From Acidimicrobiaceae bacterium (GTDB lineage: Bacteria > Actinomycetota > Acidimicrobiia > Acidimicrobiales > Ilumatobacteraceae), in the NCBI GenBank assembly GCA_024641005.1, contig JAHEDX010000040.1, forward strand, positions 1 to 34,177: a DNA stretch of 34,177 nucleotides, given 5' to 3'. The translations under genes and the position numbers were made by a program. Each line of letters begins with the position of its first letter. Within the stretch, counting starts at the first letter, position 1. The notes below the pieces were generated by a model that ran no database searches, had not been told where the DNA came from, and saw only the letters and a program-made list of their open reading frames with translations. Shown here piece by piece: positions 1-8,501 of the stretch.

Positions 1-81
1 GCCGCGGCGTTCCTCGCCGCCGCGCAACACCCTGGCCGAGAAACCCATCGCTTCAGGCTAGCGATCCGCGAGACTGGTGTC
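1..81. other. Left-edge non-coding stretch
   Basis: No gene could be assigned here. The first bases contain a GC-rich inverted repeat (CGGCG, loop TTCCT, CGCCG) that could be the end of a terminator for a gene outside the window. The downstream methyltransferase begins at a GTG at 82. Confidence 0.3.
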
Positions 82-675
82 GTGACGACCTCCGCCATCT
101 CCTTCGGCCGCGACATCCTCGACGATCGTGAGCTGCGGCTCTGCGGTGACATCAGCGGCGGCAGACGGGCGCTCGAACTCGGCGTCAGCCGCGAGATGAA
201 CGCGATCGCATTCGCGCTCGCCGGCGCAAAATCGATCGCCATCGACCCCGACCCCGACGTCATCGAACAGCTGCGCCAAACCGCGACCAAGGCTGAGGTC
301 ACCGTCGAGTGCCATGTCGGCGATCCCGCAGACCTCGGATTCGCGACCAGTGGGTCGATCGAGCTGGTGGTCGCCAATCACACCTTGGTCGATGTCGACG
401 ATCTCGGACGTCAGTTGCGACAGGTACACCGCGTGCTGAAAGCCAGCCATCCCCTCGTGATCTCTGTACCGCATCCCTTCGCTGGGGTCCACACCACCGA
501 TCACTACGGTTCGAAGGTGCATCCATATGGCACCGTGGGACGCACGATCGGCGACTGGCACATGCATCTCAGTCGGGCCAACTTCCGCGTCGACCACATC
601 CTCGAGCTCGGCGTCAGCGACATCTCGCCGGTACCCACCACTCTGGTCCTGAGAGCCCGCAAAGAAGGCGACTGA
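82..675 (+). CDS. Class I SAM-dependent methyltransferase
   Basis: A 197-residue protein with the layout of a Rossmann-fold methyltransferase. A motif I-like segment (ALELGVSREMNAIAFA, about residues 30-46) is followed by an acidic end of strand 2 (IDPDP, about 54-58), and later by VVANHTL and a helix plus LVISVPHP as in motifs IV-VI. The methyl acceptor cannot be told from sequence; small-molecule or quinone-type substrates are the usual possibility for this size. The start is GTG at 82. The gene converges on the GGDEF-EAL gene with an 18-base gap. The first glycine-rich motif is imperfect, so the family call is good but the reaction is unknown. Confidence 0.7.
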   Translation: MTTSAISFGRDILDDRELRLCGDISGGRRALELGVSREMNAIAFALAGAKSIAIDPDPDVIEQLRQTATKAEVTVECHVGDPADLGFATSGSIELVVANHTLVDVDDLGRQLRQVHRVLKASHPLVISVPHPFAGVHTTDHYGSKVHPYGTVGRTIGDWHMHLSRANFRVDHILELGVSDISPVPTTLVLRARKEGD

Positions 676-693
676 TCTCGTGGAGTCAGACCG

Positions 694-2853
694 TCAGACG
701 CCGGCGCGCTCGGCTTCCACCAGCGCGGCCGGTCGCGGGCGACCGAACAGATAGCCCTGTCCTCGGTCACATCCGAGGTCGCGAAGCCGGCCGAGCTGCA
801 ACGGCGACTCGATACCTTCGGCAACCACATGCAGCCCCAACGCCTGGCCAAGGCGGACGACCGCCTCGACGATCGTGCTGTCTTCCTGCTCGATACCCAG
901 ACCGGACACGAACGACCGATCGATCTTGATCGCCTCGACCGGGAACCGCTTGAGGTAGGTCAGCGACGAGTAGCCGGTTCCGAAGTCGTCGACCGACAGG
1001 TGCAGTCCCAGACTGCGTAGTTCGCGCAACGCGACGGTCGCGGCCTTCACGTCGGCCAACAGCGCCGTCTCGGTGATCTCGAGCCACAGCGAATCGGCAT
1101 CGATGCCCGTTTCGGCGAGTGCGTCGATCACCGTGTCGTAGAAGTTGGGATCGATCAGTTGGCGGGTACCGACATTCACCGACACCGAGCAGCTCGCGAA
1201 GCGGTGACCCGAGGCACGCCATTGTGCGAGCTGCGACAGCGAGTCGCGCAGGATCTGAGCACCGAGGTCGATGAGCAGCCCGGTTTCCTCGGCGAGTGGC
1301 ATGAACTCACTCGGCGGTAGCAGACCTCGCTCGGGGTGGAGCCAGCGCGCCAACACCTCGTAGCCGAGCACCCGGCCGGACTCGAGATCGACGATCGGTT
1401 GGAAGTACGGCACAATCTCGCCGCGTTCGATGCCGCGCCGTAATTCGCCTGCTGTGCGCAGAGCCTGCACACCCGTCTCGTATCCACCGACCTCGAACGC
1501 CTCCACACAGTCGCGGCCGCGAGCCTTGGCTCGATACATCGCCGCGTCGGCGTCACGAAGCAGATCGTTGGGCGACATCCCCGGCTCGTGGTTCGAGGAG
1601 TATCCGATCGACGCAGTGACGAACAGTTCGTGTTCGCCGACGACGATCGGCGGGTGGACGGCGCGCCGCAGGCGCTCTGCCACGTCGATCGGCTCACCGG
1701 TCAGTACGACGATGAACTCGTCACCACCGAAGCGGGCCAGGACGTCGTCCTCGCGCAGCACCGAACGAAGTCGCTCGGACACCACCTGGATCAGTTCGTC
1801 ACCGACCTCATGGCCGAGACTGTCGTTGACCACCTTGAACTGGTCGAGATCGACGAACAGCACCACGACCGCATCGAGTTCGGCGGTCGCGAGACGATCC
1901 TCGAGGATGTGCATCAGGTACGACCGGTTGGGTAATCCGGTGAGTTCGTCGTGTCGCGCTGCGTAGCGCAGTTGCTCGGCGGCGCGACGTTGCTCGGTGA
2001 CATCCTCGATGTGGGTGATCGCCAGCATCACCCCGTCGTCCTCGGTGGTCGACACCCGGGTGCGGGCCCAGATGAACTCACCGTCCCGACGCCGGTATCG
2101 CTGGTCGATCCGGAACGAATCGACGATCCCGAGCTCGAGACGGGCGCGGTGTGGCTGTGCAGCGCGCACGTCGTCGGGATGGGTGAACTCGCGGAGCGTG
2201 CAGCCGACCAGCTCCTGCACGTCCCGTCTCAGCATCTCGGCGAGCGACTGGTTCGCGTCGACGATGCGGCCGTCATCCAACCGTACGAGGGCCATCCCCG
2301 TCGGCGCGGACTGGAAGGCCTGGTGGAACCGCCGGCGGGCCTGATCGAGGGCGCGGTTCTGCTGTTCGCGCTCGGACACGTCACGAAGTCGAACGACCAG
2401 TCGACGCTCCTGATCGAACACCGGGCTGTGGCGAGGCAAATGGAAGGAAGCCTCGACGACCACCCGCCTCGTTGCGCCGCCATGCACCTCGATCTGGATC
2501 GGTTCGACCTCGGCGCCCTCGAAGGCTCGTTGGATCGCCGCCTCGAGCTGAACCTGCTCGTCACCGTCGGCGTGATCGAGGAGGTTGCTCTCGAAGATCT
2601 CGCTGCGGCTGAGATCGAACAGTGCGAGCGCCGCCGCGTTGGTGCTGTGGACCACGTGATCGGCGTCGACGAGCAACACCGCTTCGGGCAGTTCGTCGAG
2701 CAGGCGGCGCACCTCGCTCTCGGCGGCTTCGACGGCCTCGAGCTGCCGACGCATCCGGTCGCTCTGGCGGCGCGAGTTCCAGATGCTGAGCGCGAGCGCG
2801 AGGATCGAGGCCGTGCCGAGGACGATCACCAGGCCGTTCGCGCTGTCGCTCAC
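694..2853 (-). CDS. Membrane-anchored PAS-PAS-GGDEF-EAL cyclic-di-GMP synthase/phosphodiesterase
   Basis: A 719-residue signalling protein for making and/or breaking cyclic di-GMP at the membrane. It has one N-terminal membrane segment (about 8-25), a first PAS domain (about 45-160), and a second PAS/PAC domain (about 172-290). The GGDEF domain (about 295-455) has an intact GGDEF signature at 376-380 and an RxxD inhibitory site (REDD, 367-370) exactly five residues before it. The EAL domain (about 470-715) carries EVL (499-501) in place of EAL, but keeps the ExLxR pattern, and DDFGTGYSS is intact at 622-630. Both activities therefore look possible. The start is GTG at 2853, and the gene lies downstream of the CCA-adding enzyme on the same strand. 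No dedicated target is encoded next to it. Confidence 0.93.
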   Translation of the reverse strand: MSDSANGLVIVLGTASILALALSIWNSRRQSDRMRRQLEAVEAAESEVRRLLDELPEAVLLVDADHVVHSTNAAALALFDLSRSEIFESNLLDHADGDEQVQLEAAIQRAFEGAEVEPIQIEVHGGATRRVVVEASFHLPRHSPVFDQERRLVVRLRDVSEREQQNRALDQARRRFHQAFQSAPTGMALVRLDDGRIVDANQSLAEMLRRDVQELVGCTLREFTHPDDVRAAQPHRARLELGIVDSFRIDQRYRRRDGEFIWARTRVSTTEDDGVMLAITHIEDVTEQRRAAEQLRYAARHDELTGLPNRSYLMHILEDRLATAELDAVVVLFVDLDQFKVVNDSLGHEVGDELIQVVSERLRSVLREDDVLARFGGDEFIVVLTGEPIDVAERLRRAVHPPIVVGEHELFVTASIGYSSNHEPGMSPNDLLRDADAAMYRAKARGRDCVEAFEVGGYETGVQALRTAGELRRGIERGEIVPYFQPIVDLESGRVLGYEVLARWLHPERGLLPPSEFMPLAEETGLLIDLGAQILRDSLSQLAQWRASGHRFASCSVSVNVGTRQLIDPNFYDTVIDALAETGIDADSLWLEITETALLADVKAATVALRELRSLGLHLSVDDFGTGYSSLTYLKRFPVEAIKIDRSFVSGLGIEQEDSTIVEAVVRLGQALGLHVVAEGIESPLQLGRLRDLGCDRGQGYLFGRPRPAALVEAERAGV

Positions 2854-2930
2854 GCGACGAGGTTAGGTCCCTTCTCACCGTGAGATGGGCGATGCACCGT
2901 CAGAAGAATCGAGCGCGCCACCCCGTGTGG

Positions 2931-4355
2931 TCACTTCGACCGCTGCGACCACCAAGCGTCGAGCCGCGCTTTCGACTCGACTTCGCCGATCAGACCCTCC
3001 TCCAGACGGATCTCGAGCAGGAAATCAAGGGCTTCCCCGATTTCACGTCCGGGGGTGAGCCCGAGATGTTCCATCACCGCTCGACCGTCGAGTTCGGGGC
3101 GGATCGCGGCAATTTCCTCTGCCTCGGCGAGGGCGTCGATGCGCTCCTCGAGATCGTCCATCCGCTTCGAGAGGTGCCGGGCCTTGCGCTCGTTGCGAGT
3201 GGTGCAGTCGCAGCGCGTGAGGACGTTCAATTCGTGGAGCAGATCGTCGGCATCACGCACATACCGCCGCACCGCCGAGTCGGACCAACCCAGCCGGTAG
3301 GTGTGGAACCGCAGATGCAATGCGACGAGTGCTGTCACCTTGGCGACATCGTCGTTCGAGTAACGCAACGCAGTCATCCGCTTCTTCGTCATCCGGGCAC
3401 CCACGGCATCGTGGTGGTGGAAGGTCGTGCCCTTGCCCTCTTGATAGCCGCGCGTGCGGGGCTTGCCGATGTCGTGGAACAACGCGGCGAGCCGAACCAG
3501 ACGAAAGTCGAACGTAGGTCGACCTGCTGGCTGCTCGTCCGCTGGGCGGACGTTCTCGACGACCGCGATGGTGTGGGTGAGCACATCCTTGTGGCGGTGA
3601 ATCGGATCGTGCTCGAGCCTCATCGTCGACATCTCGGGAAGGAACTGGTCGGACAGCCCGGTGTCATAGAGGAACCACAGGCCCGCCGAGGGGTGATCGA
3701 CCGTGATCAGTTTGTCGAACTCGTCGCGGATGCGCTCCGCCGACACGATCTCGAGCCGGGGCGCCATCTCCTTGACCGCCGCGACCAGTTGCTCCGACGG
3801 CTGCAGCTCGTAGCCGGCGATGAAACGGGCGGCCCGCAACATGCGGAGTGGATCGTCGTTGAAGCTGATCTCGGGACCGAGCGGCGTGCGTAGCACCTTG
3901 TTCATCAGATCCAGCGCACCGCCATGCGGATCGACCAAGGTCGGCGTCGCCGAGCCTGTGAGCGCGAGCGCCATCGCGTTGATCGTGAAGTCACGCCGGC
4001 CGAGGTCGGTCTCGACATCGTCGGCATACGTGACGTGAGGTTTGCGCGAGTCATCGCTGTACGACTCGGCACGGAACGTGGTGATCTCGTAGGTCCGGGC
4101 GCCGAATCGCGCGCCGATCGTGCCGAAGCGTTCGCCCTGTGTCCAGATTGCGTCCGCCCATCCGCTGAGGCACGACTTGATCTGGGGTGGCCGGGCGTCG
4201 GTGGTCAGATCGAGGTCGTAGTCGCTGCGCCCGGAGTCGACCAACAGATCGCGCACGGTGCCGCCGACGAGATAGAGCTGAAACCCGGCTTCGGCGAAAC
4301 GCGCTGCGAGCGGCGCGAGTTCGGCGAGCACGGGAGCAAAGCGATCCGGAACCAT
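2931..4355 (-). CDS. cca: CCA tRNA nucleotidyltransferase
   Basis: This 474-residue enzyme adds or repairs the 3' CCA of tRNAs in the cytoplasm. It belongs to the class II nucleotidyltransferases. LVGGTVRD (about 29-36), the metal-binding DYDLD (D47 and D49) and RRDFTINAMA (about 120-129) are all present. A C-terminal HD domain has FHDIGKPRTR (H294, D295). Length matches the actinobacterial PcnA/CCA proteins. Its position at the left end of the origin cluster, beside the DUF6049 gene, is the same as in Mycobacterium (Rv3907c). ATG start at 4355; it diverges from the GNAT gene. The family also contains poly(A) polymerases, but actinobacterial members with an HD domain are usually CCA-adding. 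Confidence 0.95.
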   Translation of the reverse strand: MVPDRFAPVLAELAPLAARFAEAGFQLYLVGGTVRDLLVDSGRSDYDLDLTTDARPPQIKSCLSGWADAIWTQGERFGTIGARFGARTYEITTFRAESYSDDSRKPHVTYADDVETDLGRRDFTINAMALALTGSATPTLVDPHGGALDLMNKVLRTPLGPEISFNDDPLRMLRAARFIAGYELQPSEQLVAAVKEMAPRLEIVSAERIRDEFDKLITVDHPSAGLWFLYDTGLSDQFLPEMSTMRLEHDPIHRHKDVLTHTIAVVENVRPADEQPAGRPTFDFRLVRLAALFHDIGKPRTRGYQEGKGTTFHHHDAVGARMTKKRMTALRYSNDDVAKVTALVALHLRFHTYRLGWSDSAVRRYVRDADDLLHELNVLTRCDCTTRNERKARHLSKRMDDLEERIDALAEAEEIAAIRPELDGRAVMEHLGLTPGREIGEALDFLLEIRLEEGLIGEVESKARLDAWWSQRSK

Positions 4356-4458
4356 GGTCCCGCCAGGCTAGGGGACCGAGCCAGTGGCCCGGCAGCTGCG
4401 CCGATCGATCCGCGCTGACGCCCGGCGAACAGGGAACCGCCGGACTACCGTCGGGAAC

Positions 4459-5184
4459 GTGAACGGTGCGATCGTGCGGACGGAGGAGCAGGCGGCGCGC
4501 ATGTGGCGCTTGCGCCGTTGGCCCAACGACCCGACGGTGGCTCATCTGATCTTCGTCGATCACCTCACGCTGCCGACGCCGGCCACGATCAACATCGCCG
4601 TCGAGCAGGCCCGTCGCAACGGAGCTCGCGCCGTGCGCACCTCGGCGCTGTTCCCGCGGGTCGCCGAGATCTTGAGCGCGACCGGTTTCGATTCCATCGA
4701 CCGGCTGGTGCTCCTTCGTCGCGATCTCGACTCGCCCGTGATCTCGGTCCGCTCCGATCTCCGGCATCGGCCGCGCCCATTTCGGGTGTGGCACCTCCCG
4801 CGCGCCGCCGAGGTCGATCAGGACGCGTTCGGGCCGATGTGGGGCAACGACACCGCGAGCTTGCGCGAAATCCGCACCGCCACGCCGCGCAACCGGGCCC
4901 GGCTCGTTCGTGACGGTCGAGCGATCAGCGGCTTCGCGATCTCGGGGGCAGCTCTCGAGCAGGGATACCTGCAACGGCTCTCCGTCGGCGCCGCGCACCG
5001 GCGGCAGGGCGTCGCTCGCGCTCTCGTTCTCGACTCACTGCAATGGATGTACGACCGCAAGCTCACCGCCGCGTTCGTGAACACCGGCGTCCAGAACGAC
5101 CCTGCGCTCCGTTTGTACGACAGTCTCGGATTCGTGGCTCTCGATGACGAGCTCATCATCGCCGAGCGCCGGCTCGCCGAGTGA
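4459..5184 (+). CDS. GNAT-family N-acetyltransferase
   Basis: About 241 residues from the GTG at 4459; an upstream ATG at 4384 would add 25 arginine-rich residues of no obvious family likeness. The C-terminal half is a GNAT domain: the acetyl-CoA-binding motif A is LSVGAAHRRQGVARAL, followed by NTGVQNDPALRLYDSLGF, the usual motif B end. The N-terminal half (TVAHLIFVDHLTLPTPATINIA...) resembles a degenerate second GNAT lobe. The substrate is unknown. It reads away from the CCA gene and ends 21 bases before the DUF6049 gene, so the two may be co-transcribed. In Mycobacterium this slot holds a MutT protein, so this is a lineage difference. Confidence 0.8.
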   Translation: MNGAIVRTEEQAARMWRLRRWPNDPTVAHLIFVDHLTLPTPATINIAVEQARRNGARAVRTSALFPRVAEILSATGFDSIDRLVLLRRDLDSPVISVRSDLRHRPRPFRVWHLPRAAEVDQDAFGPMWGNDTASLREIRTATPRNRARLVRDGRAISGFAISGAALEQGYLQRLSVGAAHRRQGVARALVLDSLQWMYDRKLTAAFVNTGVQNDPALRLYDSLGFVALDDELIIAERRLAE

Positions 5185-5205
5185 CCCCGACATGGTGACA
5201 CAGAC

Positions 5206-7521
5206 ATGAGGCGGATCCTCCTCCTGCTGGCCGCCGCAACGATGGTGGGTGTGGTCGGCGTGATGGCGGGCAATCACCCCGTCGTCTCCCAGACCGACCC
5301 CGACCACGGGCTCGTACTCACCTCACAGAACTATGCCGTCGCCCCAGGAACGATCGCTCACTTCGAGTTGGTCGTCACCGCCTATGTGCCCGAGATCGCG
5401 CCGCCGACCACGACCACCACGACCACCACCACCACCACGACCACCACCACCACGACACTTCCTGCGGGGGTCGAGCCACCGTCCACGACGACGGTGACAT
5501 CCTCGAACGTGGACGACGGTGATGGAGTCGCCACGACGACGATCCCGTCGCCGACCACCACCATCGATCCCGGCCCGGAGATGATCGTCCAGGTCCGAGC
5601 TCATCGCCGCCTTCTCAGTCGTGCATCGGTCGACCAAACACTCGAGGACGCTCCCGGAGCGGTCACCGACATCCTCGAGTTCGAACTGTCGGACGTCAGC
5701 AGTTTCGACGAGGCCACCGGTGAGCGGCGAATCGAACTCGACGTGCCGATCAGCAGCGGGACCGCCGACGTCGACCAACTCGATCTCCTGGAGCCCGGCG
5801 TCTATCCGGTCACGATCCAGATTCGACGTGCTTCGGCTGTCGTGACGGCCACGACGACCTTCGTCGAGGTCGTCGACGGGATCGGGCGAGGACCGTTCAG
5901 ATTCACCGTCTTCGCTGCGCTGGATGATCCCGGTCCCGACCCGGACGCCGGCGAGCTGGAAGCGGCGCGTGCCAGTCTGATCGAGGTTGCCGATCTCGCC
6001 GCAGCGTCGACAGCTCCGGTCGCCATCGCGCTCCCTCCCACATTGGTCCGCACGGTGCTCGCGTCCGATAGCGGGCTCGCGGACCGACTGAGGGCGGCGC
6101 TCGACACCAACGACGGACTCGTCATCCTTCCTGCCGCACCACTCGATCCGTCCGCCGCTGCCGCAGCCGAACTCGGCGACGACCTCAACGAGTGGTACGA
6201 CGCCGGCGAGACCGAGTTGGCAACGATGTTCCCGACCCAGCCGCTCGCGCGAAGTGTGTGGCCGACCAACGATCGTCTCACGCCCGAGGGCGCGGCGCTT
6301 CTGCGCGACATCGGGATCCCCCTGCTCGTGGTCCCCTTTGCCACCTACACCACCTTCGAAGGGAACCTCGGCGATCTCACAGACACCTCGCTGCTGTTGA
6401 ACGCACGGTTGCCAGACGACTCCACGGAACGAATACTCGTCGTCGACCCGATCACCCGGCTCCTCGACCCCGACCGGGTCTCGGTTCGTTCCCCCATCGA
6501 GGATGCGGTGAGGTTGATGGCAACCACCGGCGTGATGCGGTATCAGCTCGATCCGGATCTCCGGACGATGGTGCTCACCACCGAGCAACTGACCGCACCC
6601 GACCCCACTGTTCTCGGGTTCATCGAACAGTTTGTCGCCGAACATCCCGACTATTCGTTCCAGCCGCTCGATCGGGTACCCGACATCACGAACTCGTTCT
6701 TCGTCGATGGTGCAGCAGTCACCGTGACGCTCCAGGATCGACCGTCGATGTCACTCCGAGGACGGGCCCAGCGCGTCAACGCGGCACGGCTCAGAATGGC
6801 GGATGTCGAGTCGATGCTTCCTGCGATCGATGCTCGACCCGATGCGTGGGAGATGACGCTGAACACCGCGCTCTCCACCGGGCTGCGTGCCGCCGAGGCG
6901 AATGCTCGTATCGACAGCGTCGAGAGCGACGTCGCCGGGGTCCGGAGTGCAGTGCAAGAGCCGGAAGCCTTCTCGTTCACGATCACTGGACGAGAGGCCC
7001 TCATCCCGGTACGGATCGAGAACACGGGACCGACACCGTTACGGGTAATCGTCCGACTCGCGGCAGAGAAGCTCGCCTTCCCCTCCGAGCGCGTCGAGGC
7101 AACTCTCGCGGCGAATGCCACCACCACCGTCTCGGTACCGGTCACCGCTCGTTCGAACGGAGTCTTCCCGGTGCGCGTCGAGGTACTCACGCCTGCGGGG
7201 AACCAACTCACCGAACCGATCGAGCTCACCGCCAGGGTCAGTACCCTCGCCGGGCTCGGTCGCGTGTTCACGCTCGCCGCAACATTGATCTTGGTGTCGT
7301 GGTGGTTCAGCTACTTCCGACGCCGCCGCAAGGCGGCCAGGGATCAGTACCTCAGCGATGCCCGGAACAGGCACCCAGCAGCGCCGGCCGACGGGTCGAA
7401 CGACGACCGACCGGCCATCTCGTCCGACGCCACGCCAGCGCGCACCGCGGATCCGATTCCGGATGGCTCGGAGCCGAGCGCCGCCGGGGCGAACGGCGAC
7501 ACGACCCCGATCGACGAGTAG
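5206..7521 (+). CDS. DUF6049-type secreted/membrane-anchored protein with Thr-rich linker
   Basis: A 771-residue envelope protein. It has an N-terminal signal segment (MRRILLLLAAATMVGVVGVM), then a Thr-rich low-complexity stretch (about residues 66-86, nearly pure Thr) and a second Thr/Pro patch. A long extracytoplasmic region follows, then a membrane segment near residues 686-702 followed by arginines (FRRRRK) and a Pro/Ala-rich cytoplasmic tail. Gene position beside the CCA enzyme and before the sigM cluster matches mycobacterial Rv3909. The extracytoplasmic part has a beta-rich region near the C-terminus (IPVRIENTGPTPLRVIVRL) like an NEW3/Ig-type fold. No catalytic motif was recognised. 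It probably supports cell-envelope assembly, as inferred only from its neighbours. Confidence 0.8.
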   Translation: MRRILLLLAAATMVGVVGVMAGNHPVVSQTDPDHGLVLTSQNYAVAPGTIAHFELVVTAYVPEIAPPTTTTTTTTTTTTTTTTTLPAGVEPPSTTTVTSSNVDDGDGVATTTIPSPTTTIDPGPEMIVQVRAHRRLLSRASVDQTLEDAPGAVTDILEFELSDVSSFDEATGERRIELDVPISSGTADVDQLDLLEPGVYPVTIQIRRASAVVTATTTFVEVVDGIGRGPFRFTVFAALDDPGPDPDAGELEAARASLIEVADLAAASTAPVAIALPPTLVRTVLASDSGLADRLRAALDTNDGLVILPAAPLDPSAAAAAELGDDLNEWYDAGETELATMFPTQPLARSVWPTNDRLTPEGAALLRDIGIPLLVVPFATYTTFEGNLGDLTDTSLLLNARLPDDSTERILVVDPITRLLDPDRVSVRSPIEDAVRLMATTGVMRYQLDPDLRTMVLTTEQLTAPDPTVLGFIEQFVAEHPDYSFQPLDRVPDITNSFFVDGAAVTVTLQDRPSMSLRGRAQRVNAARLRMADVESMLPAIDARPDAWEMTLNTALSTGLRAAEANARIDSVESDVAGVRSAVQEPEAFSFTITGREALIPVRIENTGPTPLRVIVRLAAEKLAFPSERVEATLAANATTTVSVPVTARSNGVFPVRVEVLTPAGNQLTEPIELTARVSTLAGLGRVFTLAATLILVSWWFSYFRRRRKAARDQYLSDARNRHPAAPADGSNDDRPAISSDATPARTADPIPDGSEPSAAGANGDTTPIDE
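5404..5460 (+). repeat. ACC/ACG trinucleotide run encoding poly-Thr
   Basis: A run of ACC and ACG codons inside the DUF6049 gene encodes an uninterrupted threonine tract of about 18 residues. The mix of ACC and ACG breaks the run into short pure stretches, which should limit slippage. It likely forms a flexible, possibly glycosylated spacer near the membrane-distal N-terminus. Confidence 0.85.
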
Positions 7522-7533
7522 GCTCGCTTCCCC

Positions 7534-8373
7534 GTGAGCATCAGAATCGTCACCGACTCCTCCTGCGACCTCCCCGAGGCCGCCGTTGCGGCACATGGCA
7601 TCCGAGTCGTACCCCTGTCCATTCGCTTCGGTGACGAAGAGTTCATCGATCGTGAGCAGCTCACGACACACGAGTTCTGGGCACGCTGTGCCCAACAGGA
7701 CACACTTCCCGAGACTGCCGCTCCGGCGCCAGGCCAGTTCGAGGCGACGTATCGAGCGCTGGCCGCCGAAGGGGCCACCGGCATCGTCGTCGTGTCGCTG
7801 TCGGGGGCATTGTCGGCGACGATGCAGAGCGCCGAGCTCGCGGCCCGATCGGTGGCCGACGACATTGCGGTCCGCGTCGTCGACAGCCGCAGCGTCAGCC
7901 TCGGCGTCGGCAACATGGTCCTCGCTTGTGCGCGCCTTGCAGCCGGCGGCGCGTCGCTCGATGAGGTCGAGACGTTCGCGCTCGACCGCGCTCAACGCAC
8001 ACACGTGATCGGTGCGCTCGACACCCTCGAGAACTTGAAGAAGGGCGGTCGCATCGGCAACGCCCGGGCGCTGCTCGCAACCGCACTCGCGATCAAGCCG
8101 ATCATCGAGGTCATCGACGGTCAGGTCGAGCAGGGCGGCAAGCAGCGCACCCGGTCGAAGGCGCTCAAGTTCCTGGTCGACAAGGTGCGCGAACACGAGG
8201 GCTGCATCGGCGACCTCGCCGTGTTGCACGCCGATTGCAGCGACGTCGATCAATTCGTCGAGATGCTCCGTCCTCTGCACGACGGCGAGATCGTGATCGG
8301 TGAGATCGGTCCCGTGATCGGAACACACGCCGGCCGTGGCACGATCGGCGTCGCGTTTGCGGTCACATCCTGA
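7534..8373 (+). CDS. DegV family fatty-acid-binding protein
   Basis: A 279-residue DegV/FakB-type protein. The N-terminus IVTDSSCDLPEA is the family hallmark, and SLSGALSATMQSAELAA (about 88-104) is the second conserved lipid-pocket segment; LENLKKGGRIGNARALL fits the family as well. These proteins bind a fatty acid; in Firmicutes they present it to the kinase FakA for phosphorylation. No FakA-like gene is in the window, so the partner is unknown. GTG start at 7534, 12 bases after the DUF6049 stop, so probably co-transcribed with it. It occupies the place where other actinobacteria have the MurJ flippase gene. Confidence 0.92.
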   Translation: MSIRIVTDSSCDLPEAAVAAHGIRVVPLSIRFGDEEFIDREQLTTHEFWARCAQQDTLPETAAPAPGQFEATYRALAAEGATGIVVVSLSGALSATMQSAELAARSVADDIAVRVVDSRSVSLGVGNMVLACARLAAGGASLDEVETFALDRAQRTHVIGALDTLENLKKGGRIGNARALLATALAIKPIIEVIDGQVEQGGKQRTRSKALKFLVDKVREHEGCIGDLAVLHADCSDVDQFVEMLRPLHDGEIVIGEIGPVIGTHAGRGTIGVAFAVTS

Positions 8374-8392
8374 CCTGACCTGGCACGCCCGC

Positions 8393-8437
8393 GGATCGAC
8401 GTAGATGATCAGCTGACGAGCATCGCTGCGTCGATCC
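8393..8437 (+). terminator. Inverted repeat between degV and the kinase gene
   Basis: GGATCGACG (8393-8401) and CGTCGATCC (8429-8437) form a perfect 9-bp stem. The 27-base loop itself contains GATG...CATC and the palindrome TCAGCTGA. It lies 20 bases after the DegV stop. No U-tract follows, so it may be an actinobacterial U-less terminator or a leader structure for the kinase transcript. Confidence 0.4.
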
Positions 8438-8501
8438 ATCCCGAAACCTGGCATCAATGACGGCTTCCACCTGCTCGAGGCCACTAGCGTGACACGCGAT
8501 C

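Noticed and set aside
1951..2883. 310-codon plus-strand frame opposite the GGDEF-EAL gene
   Set aside because: Antisense of well-defined PAS domains; no motif of its own.
5323..6645. 440-codon minus-strand frame opposite the DUF6049 gene
   Set aside because: It is antisense to a gene with signal peptide, membrane helix and conserved position; its translation is low-complexity Gly/Arg and Asp-rich.
6192..7634. 480-codon plus-strand frame overlapping the DUF6049 gene
   Set aside because: Arg/His-rich shadow in another frame of the same gene, without any motif.
7039..8484. 481-codon minus-strand frame opposite degV
   Set aside because: Antisense to a clear DegV protein; no domain signature.
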